Position numbers and translations under genes: made by a program
Part shown: positions 59,660 to 64,000 of the stretch, piece after piece
Layout of the letters: every line of letters begins with the position of its first letter
Position numbering within the stretch: the stretch's first letter is position 1
Notes under the pieces: generated by a model
Database searches by the model: none
What the model was told of the DNA's origin: nothing
The model's input: only the letters and a program-made list of their open reading frames with translations
NCBI GenBank assembly: GCA_965221185.1
Contig: OZ244866.1
Location: 1,488,001-1,552,000 of the forward strand
Reading direction: 5' to 3'
Length of the DNA stretch: 64,000 nucleotides
Source: Aldehydirespirator sp965221185
GTDB lineage: Bacteria > Actinomycetota > Acidimicrobiia > Acidimicrobiales > Aldehydirespiratoraceae

Positions 59660-60751
59660 TCAGCCGTTGGGGAGCAGGACGGTGCGGGCCTCGGCGCCGG
59701 CCTTCAGGGCGTCGAAGGCGCCTTGGAGACCATCTAGGCCAGCGGTGCGGGAGATCATCTCGTCGAGCTTGAGGCGGCCCCGCAGGTAGAGGTCGGCCAG
59801 CATGGGAAAGTCCTTGCGGGGCCGGGCGCCGCCGGCCCGGATGCCGAGCAGGCTCTTGTTCTGGTGCAAGTCCAGGAACGAGTAGGTTACCTTGGCCCCC
59901 AGATCGGGCACCCCGACCCCGCACACGTTGCCGCCGGGGCGGGTCATTGAGATGGCCTGGGCCAGCAGGGCGGTGCTGCCCACCACCTCGAAGGCGTGGT
60001 GCACCCCCTCGGGGCACAGCGACTTGACCGCGGCGACGGGATCGAAGTCGTCGCCTTCGGCCAACACGAAGTCGGTGGCGCCGAACTCCAGCGCGAGGGC
60101 CTCCTTGGCCGCCACCCGGTCGATGGCGATGATCGCGGAGGCCCCCACCAGCCTGGCGGCCTGGATCACGTTGAGGCCCACACCGCCCGCGCCGATCACG
60201 GCCACGGTGTCACCGATCTGCACCCTGGCCCGGTTGAAGACCGCGCCGGTGCCGGTCACCACCCCGCAGCCGATCAGCGCGGCCGCGGCCAAAGGCATCT
60301 GCGCGGGGACCGGGATGCACTGGTTCTCGCTGACGAAGGTCTGCTGGGTGAACGCACCGATATTGGCGAAGTTGTAGACGGGCCGCCCGTTCTCCGCATA
60401 GGGCTGGCTGAGCGCGCCCAGCGCGACGTTGGTGCAGTTGCCCGGATCGCCGCCCTCGCAGTCTCCACAGTGGCCGCAGTTGCCGAACGTGGACAGGATC
60501 ACGTGGTCGCCCACCTCGCAGTAGGTGACGGCTGAGCCCACCTCCAGCACCACTCCGGCGGCCTCGTGGCCCGGCACGAGCGGGGTGGGCATGTAGTACT
60601 TGCCGAGCACGCAGCTCAAGTCGCTGCCGCAGACCCCGGCGGCCCGGACCTCGACCCGCACCTGTCGAGGGTCGAGCGACCCGACCAGCTCCAGGTCGTC
60701 GGACAGCCGGACGCTGTCCTCGGTGGTGCCCTCCAGAATCAGTCCCTGCAC
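59660..60751 (-). CDS. Zn-dependent alcohol dehydrogenase (MDR)
   Basis: A 363-residue medium-chain dehydrogenase. Catalytic-zinc ligands are Cys in GVCGSDLSCVLGKYYMPTPL and His-Glu in VPGHEAAGVVLEVGSAV; the structural zinc Cys cluster is CGHCGDCEGGDPGNC. The Rossmann motif is TVAVIGAGGVGLNVIQAARL. It resembles mycothiol/NDMA-type class III alcohol dehydrogenases. It is the last gene of a minus-strand operon (TIGR03084 protein, enoyl-CoA hydratase, phosphotransferase, ADH), with 52 bp between it and the phosphotransferase gene. Confidence 0.9.
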   Translation of the reverse strand: MQGLILEGTTEDSVRLSDDLELVGSLDPRQVRVEVRAAGVCGSDLSCVLGKYYMPTPLVPGHEAAGVVLEVGSAVTYCEVGDHVILSTFGNCGHCGDCEGGDPGNCTNVALGALSQPYAENGRPVYNFANIGAFTQQTFVSENQCIPVPAQMPLAAAALIGCGVVTGTGAVFNRARVQIGDTVAVIGAGGVGLNVIQAARLVGASAIIAIDRVAAKEALALEFGATDFVLAEGDDFDPVAAVKSLCPEGVHHAFEVVGSTALLAQAISMTRPGGNVCGVGVPDLGAKVTYSFLDLHQNKSLLGIRAGGARPRKDFPMLADLYLRGRLKLDEMISRTAGLDGLQGAFDALKAGAEARTVLLPNG

Positions 60752-60803
60752 GGCGCTGTCTCCTCTGTCTCGTTGCTGCTCGGGCCGTTCGGCGGCCGCC
60801 GGG

Positions 60804-61904
60804 TTAGATGTGGGCCCGCATGCGCTCGACGGTGTTCCACCGCTGAGCCGCGGAGATGGTGCCGAGCATCATCGCCTTGAATCGCCGATGGGCGCGGTCC
60901 TGATCGCCGGCGGGCAACGAGTGCACGAACGGCACGTGCGACACGCCCACCCAGTAGAAGCCGGTCCAGGCCAAGTCCTCGGCCAGGTCCTCGGCACTCC
61001 AGGCGGGGCCGCCCGCCGCAGCCAGCTCGCGCCGGTAATGCTCCAGGAGCTCCGGCTCGCGGGCCAGGGTCTCGTCGTTGTGGCTGGCCATCAGCAGCCA
61101 ACCCAGGTCCAGGCCCGGGAACGACCGCATGACCGTCTGCCAATCCACGATCACCGGCCCGTCCGAACGGAACAGCATGTTGTCCAGCTCGTAGTCCTGG
61201 TGGATGAGAGTCCACGGCCGCTGGTCGAATCGCTGGAGCCAGCCCTCGATGTCGGGAAGCCAAACGTCGGACACCATCTCGGCGATGTCGTCGGAGTGGT
61301 ACTGGGGGAGATGCTCGCGGATGTTGGCCCAGCTGTCGAGCGTGAATGGGATGCCGATGCGCAGCGACGGGGACATCCAGTCAATCAGCCAGTCGTAGGA
61401 GGTCAGGCTCTCGTCCATCCAGAACGCGCCGTGCAGCCGGGCCAGACCGCCCACGAGGGTCTGCATCCGCTCGAAGGTGGTGCCCTCCAATATGTCGCCC
61501 TTCTGCGCCGGATAGACCCGCTCGATGAGCAGGGTGGCACCGTGGGTCTCAGGATCGAACCGGTTGACGAAGCATCGGGGGAGCGTCATGCCTGAGCGGT
61601 CGGCCACCGGCGACGCCAAGTCGGCGTAGAAGCCCGCCTCCCGCTGGTAGGACAGCATCACCGAGGCGTACATGCGGGCGATGTCGTCGTCGAGCGGGCA
61701 CTTGGCCACGAACTCGACCGGCAGGTCGGTGCTGCCGGCGTAGGTGACCGACACGATCCCGACCTCGCCCATGGCGCCCACGAAGCCGTCCATCGGCCGC
61801 ACCTGCACCGACTTGACCGGCGGGGGGCTGTGCCCGGCTTCAGTGAGCGCCTCCTCGAGCCAGGCAGGCGTCATGGTCAACAGAGTCTTGAGAATTTCGG
61901 TCAT
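60804..61904 (-). CDS. APH/ecdysteroid-kinase-like phosphotransferase
   Basis: A 366-residue protein-kinase-fold phosphotransferase from ATG 61904. A glycine-rich substitute loop is in DGFVGAMGEVGIVSVTYAGS, the ATP Lys in PVEFVAKCPLDDD, the catalytic loop WTLIHQDYELDNMLFRSDG (H-x-D-x4-N) and the metal Asp VIVDWQTVMRSFPGLDLGW. Such DUF1679/EcKinase-like members in Actinobacteria are commonly next to acyl-CoA catabolism genes. It may phosphorylate a hydroxylated substrate before elimination (inference). Its ATG overlaps the enoyl-CoA hydratase stop. Confidence 0.85.
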   Translation of the reverse strand: MTEILKTLLTMTPAWLEEALTEAGHSPPPVKSVQVRPMDGFVGAMGEVGIVSVTYAGSTDLPVEFVAKCPLDDDIARMYASVMLSYQREAGFYADLASPVADRSGMTLPRCFVNRFDPETHGATLLIERVYPAQKGDILEGTTFERMQTLVGGLARLHGAFWMDESLTSYDWLIDWMSPSLRIGIPFTLDSWANIREHLPQYHSDDIAEMVSDVWLPDIEGWLQRFDQRPWTLIHQDYELDNMLFRSDGPVIVDWQTVMRSFPGLDLGWLLMASHNDETLAREPELLEHYRRELAAAGGPAWSAEDLAEDLAWTGFYWVGVSHVPFVHSLPAGDQDRAHRRFKAMMLGTISAAQRWNTVERMRAHI

Positions 61905-62686
61905 CGGTCCTCTCCGGGGTCCGGCACCCACCGCGGGGCGCGCTTGTTGAGGAAGGCGTCCATGCCCTCGACGGCCTCGTCGCCCGCGAACATCTCGGCC
62001 GAGAGCCGCTCGGTCCAGGCGAGCGCCTCGTCGAAACTCATCTCGGGTACCCGGTCCACGAGCTGCTTGCACGCGGCCAGTCCCGACGGCGCACCGGCCA
62101 GCAGGTCGACCACCACCGCTTCCACCTCGGCGTCGAGGCTCCCGGCGGGGACCGCGGCGTTGATCAGGCCCAGGCGCACCGCCTCCGCGGCACCGAACCG
62201 GTTGCCGCGCAGGAAGGCGGCGGTCGCATCGGCTCGGCGCATCTTGGGCAGGCACAGAACCGAGATCATGGCCGGAGCCACCCCCACCCGTACCTCGGTG
62301 AACCCGAACTTGGCGTCGTCGCGGGCGATGGAGATGTCCATGGCCGCGGCCAGGCCCATCCCGCCGGCCACGCAATGTCCCGCGATGCGTCCCACGTAGG
62401 GTTTGGGGGACCGCCGGAACCGCCCGAACAGATCGCTGGCCTTGACCACCACGAGGTTGTCGTCGGCCTGCCGGCCAGAGCTCTCTCGCAGGTCCGCCCC
62501 CGCGCAGAACACCCGTCCCGAGTTGGTGAGCACGACCACCCGCACCGCCGGGTCGGCGTCGGCGTCGTCGAGTGCGGCGGTGAGCTCGGCCAGCAGGCGG
62601 CGGCTCAACGCGTTGCGGTTGGACTCGTCGGCCAGGGTGACCGTGACCACGCCACGGCCGTCGCGGGCCGTCTCGACCAGGCTCAC
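61901..62686 (-). CDS. Enoyl-CoA hydratase/isomerase family protein
   Basis: A 261-residue crotonase. Oxyanion-hole segments are VFCAGADLRESSGRQADDNL and GHCVAGGMGLAAAMDISIAR; then DAKFGFTEVRVGVAPAMISV, VRLGLINAAVPAGSLDAEV and the C-terminal AFLNKRAPRWVPD. Acidic residues at the usual Glu positions are not both obvious, so it may be an isomerase or hydrolase variant. GTG start overlapping the TIGR03084 gene stop; its own stop overlaps the phosphotransferase ATG, so three genes are tightly coupled. Confidence 0.88.
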   Translation of the reverse strand: MSLVETARDGRGVVTVTLADESNRNALSRRLLAELTAALDDADADPAVRVVVLTNSGRVFCAGADLRESSGRQADDNLVVVKASDLFGRFRRSPKPYVGRIAGHCVAGGMGLAAAMDISIARDDAKFGFTEVRVGVAPAMISVLCLPKMRRADATAAFLRGNRFGAAEAVRLGLINAAVPAGSLDAEVEAVVVDLLAGAPSGLAACKQLVDRVPEMSFDEALAWTERLSAEMFAGDEAVEGMDAFLNKRAPRWVPDPGEDR

Positions 62687-63528
62687 GACTCGCTCCTGCT
62701 TCTAGCTTCCCGCTCTTGTTCGCTGCGCTCACGGGCCGCTCGGGCCCGGGCGGTGGGCGGACCGGCGAAGGCCTGGGCCTTCGACAGCCAGTCGGCAGCG
62801 TGCTCGCCGGTCACCTCCAGGCCGGTGTCGGCCACATGGCGGCGCTGGGTCACCACCAGGCAGAAGTCGAGTGCCGGTCCCCTCACCGCGTTGTCTCCGG
62901 CCGCGTCAGCGTCGCCCCAGGTCCAGATGTCTCCCGCCGGGGCGGTGAGTTCGACCGACACGTCCGCCTCGGGAGCGGGCTGGCCCCGGTTGATGTAGGT
63001 CCAGTCCCGGGTGATGTAGCCGAGTTGGGCCACATGGCGGAGCCGGTGGGTGGGCTCGCGCGGCGCGCCCACGGTGTCGCACACGTCGGTGCCGTGGGCC
63101 CACATCTCCATGAGCCGGGCGGTGACGAAGGACTTGGCCCCCATCGAGGGCCCGTACCAGCTCACCCGGTCGCGCTCGCCGAGCGTGCCGGCGGCTTCGG
63201 CCAGCCTTCGGCGGTCGCTGCGCCAGCGCTCCAAGCGGTCTCCAACCGAGAGCATCCGGAACTCGCCCAAGGTGAAGTCGTCCCCGGAGGTCTCACTCAC
63301 AAGCGACGCCTCCATCATCCGCCGAGCCTCCACCGAGAATGACTCGGGGTCGCGGATGGCGTGTGCCGCCGCGCCGTCGAAGTAGCACAAGTGGCCGATC
63401 TGGTCGGTCACCGACCAGCGGGGGCTAGGGGTGGGCAGGTCCCAATCCCGGTCGTTGAGCGGGGCCACGATCTCGTCGAGGCTTGCCTGCTCGTCGAGCA
63501 GGTCCTCCAGCACGTCGGCCAGATTCAC
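62683..63528 (-). CDS. TIGR03084-family mycothiol-dependent-type protein
   Basis: A 281-residue protein of the DinB-like/maleylpyruvate-isomerase superfamily: LADVLEDLLDEQASLDEIVA, WSVTDQIGHLCYFDGAAAHA (His of the metal triad), FVTARLMEMWAHGTDVCDTV (E-x2-x-H) and DWTYINRGQPAPE. TIGR03084 proteins are largely actinobacterial. The last roughly 20 codons (ARAARERSEQEREARSRSES) are highly charged and are supplied by dispersed repeat D, so the native C-terminus was probably shorter. ATG start downstream of tandem palindromes at 63638-63668. Confidence 0.85.
   Translation of the reverse strand: MNLADVLEDLLDEQASLDEIVAPLNDRDWDLPTPSPRWSVTDQIGHLCYFDGAAAHAIRDPESFSVEARRMMEASLVSETSGDDFTLGEFRMLSVGDRLERWRSDRRRLAEAAGTLGERDRVSWYGPSMGAKSFVTARLMEMWAHGTDVCDTVGAPREPTHRLRHVAQLGYITRDWTYINRGQPAPEADVSVELTAPAGDIWTWGDADAAGDNAVRGPALDFCLVVTQRRHVADTGLEVTGEHAADWLSKAQAFAGPPTARARAARERSEQEREARSRSES
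62709..62746 (-). repeat. Dispersed repeat copy D (3' end of TIGR03084 gene)
   Basis: A 38-bp copy in reverse orientation, identical to copy B over its length by eye. It encodes the ARAARERSEQER part of the upstream protein's C-terminus and ends 23 bp before the start of the enoyl-CoA hydratase gene. Confidence 0.9.
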
Positions 63529-63637
63529 AGTCCGCCAGTCTCGCGCCGCGGTGATGCCTCGCAGGGGGGCCGTTTCACGCGACAGACCCCGCAGCTCGGT
63601 GTAAACGCATCGCGGCGACGCATCCTGGCTCCCTTAT

Positions 63638-63668
63638 CTTCCTAGGAAGTTACCTTCCTGGGAAGGTA
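63638..63668. promoter_or_regulatory. Tandem palindromic operators
   Basis: CTTCCTAGGAAG (63638-63649) and TACCTTCCTGGGAAGGTA (63651-63668) share the core TTCCT-GGAA with centres 16 bp apart. They lie between the DUF1446-like gene end (63719) and the TIGR03084 start (63528), upstream of the catabolic operon. Likely a repressor (for example TetR-type) binding region; the regulator is not in view. Confidence 0.6.
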
Positions 63669-63718
63669 CCTCATGTCAACGCAATCGCGCTGACACATAT
63701 TGACTCCCACCTGCCCGC

Positions 63719-64000
63719 TCAGCCTCTGAGCAACTCTTCGGGAACTTCCACTACCCGGGCCCGGAGCCACTCGCCGAGGCTCTTGGCCTGCGGGTCCTGG
63801 CGGTCCGAGGCGGCCACCCCGTCGCCGAGCAGGCCGTGGATCACAAAGTTGAGCGACCAGATGTTGGGGAGGCGATGCCGGTCCACCCGCAGCGGGGCGG
63901 CCTCCGGCAGCAGGTCGCCCAGGCGCTGAATGCTCAAGAAGCCGTCGATCCACTCGAACGCATCGGCGGAGCGGGCGAACACTCCCAGGTTGGCGTTGCC
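63719..64000 (-). CDS. AtuA/DUF1446-like protein, C-terminal part (cut by window)
   Basis: The last 93 or so codons of a minus-strand gene that starts beyond the window. GNANLGVFARSADAFEWIDG, RVDRHRLPNIWSLNFVIHGL and LLGDGVAASDRQDPQAKSLG match the C-terminal ferredoxin-like domain of AtuA/DUF1446 proteins, which take part in acyclic terpenoid or branched acyl catabolism. It probably belongs upstream in the same catabolic cluster as the TIGR03084, enoyl-CoA hydratase and dehydrogenase genes. Confidence 0.8.
   Translation of the reverse strand, partial: GNANLGVFARSADAFEWIDGFLSIQRLGDLLPEAAPLRVDRHRLPNIWSLNFVIHGLLGDGVAASDRQDPQAKSLGEWLRARVVEVPEELLRG

Noticed and set aside
60775..60803. GC-rich stretch resembling part of the dispersed 38-bp repeat
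   Set aside because: Only a few short blocks match and the order differs; not counted as a fifth copy.

Overview
The window is GC-rich, apparently chromosomal actinobacterial DNA. The conserved gene order pdtaR-polA-rpsA-coaE-uvrB, then uvrA-uvrC-(methyltransferase)-rapZ-gap-pgk-tpiA-secG, together with a DUF222/HNH (13E12-type) gene and several F420-type flavin oxidoreductase genes, points to Actinobacteria. An uncultured Acidimicrobiia-like lineage is my best guess, but it is an inference and no marker here proves the class.

Layout. (1) About 1-17.9 kb is a mobile-element graveyard between an alpA-like regulator (721-918) and a P4-type integrase (16595-17743). It holds an IS21-family element (1183-8496, 5-bp target duplication AGAGT). 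That element is split inside istB by a three-gene recombinase element (about 1406-6204), which is itself split by an IS1380-family element (2250-3867, 5-bp duplication CTTAG). Next come a secreted HtrA-like protease, a 5'-truncated integrase fused to a 5'-truncated cas4, a cas1 gene split by an IS256-family element (11951-13341, 8-bp duplication CAGAGCAG), cas2, an IS110-family element and an IS3 orfA scrap. (2) 18.1-26.1 kb is core: a coiled-coil protein, pdtaR-like ANTAR regulator, polA, rpsA, coaE and uvrB. (3) 26.1-32.5 kb is an accessory islet bounded on the left by the uvrB 3' end and carrying a degenerate second copy of that end at 27.74-27.86 kb. It contains toxin-antitoxin remnants, an AAA/DUF4143 ATPase, a DUF222/HNH gene and a PP2C phosphatase. 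(4) 32.6-42.5 kb is core again: uvrA, uvrC, a methyltransferase, rapZ, gap, pgk, tpiA and secG. The yvcK and whiA genes that usually sit between rapZ and gap are missing. (5) 42.7-64 kb is a lineage-specific metabolic and regulatory region: small toxin-antitoxin-like and DUF3467 operons, a CDF transporter, tRNA-Leu(GAG), two amidohydrolases, two ECF sigma systems, flavin/F420-type oxidoreductases, a Rieske oxygenase, a two-repeat lipoprotein, and a minus-strand acyl/alcohol catabolic operon that continues past the right edge.

How the parts relate. The core genes form a DNA-repair block (polA, uvrB, uvrA, uvrC) and a triose-phosphate glycolysis block (gap, pgk, tpiA) with rapZ and secG. The CRISPR part is only an adaptation module (cas4 remnant, cas1, cas2) with no effector and no array in view. 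Excising the IS256 copy with one target-duplication copy would restore a full-length cas1 frame with its catalytic residues. A 38-39-bp dispersed repeat occurs four times at gene borders in the right three-quarters of the window and supplies codons to the possible uvrB N-terminus and to the C-terminus of a TIGR03084-type protein.
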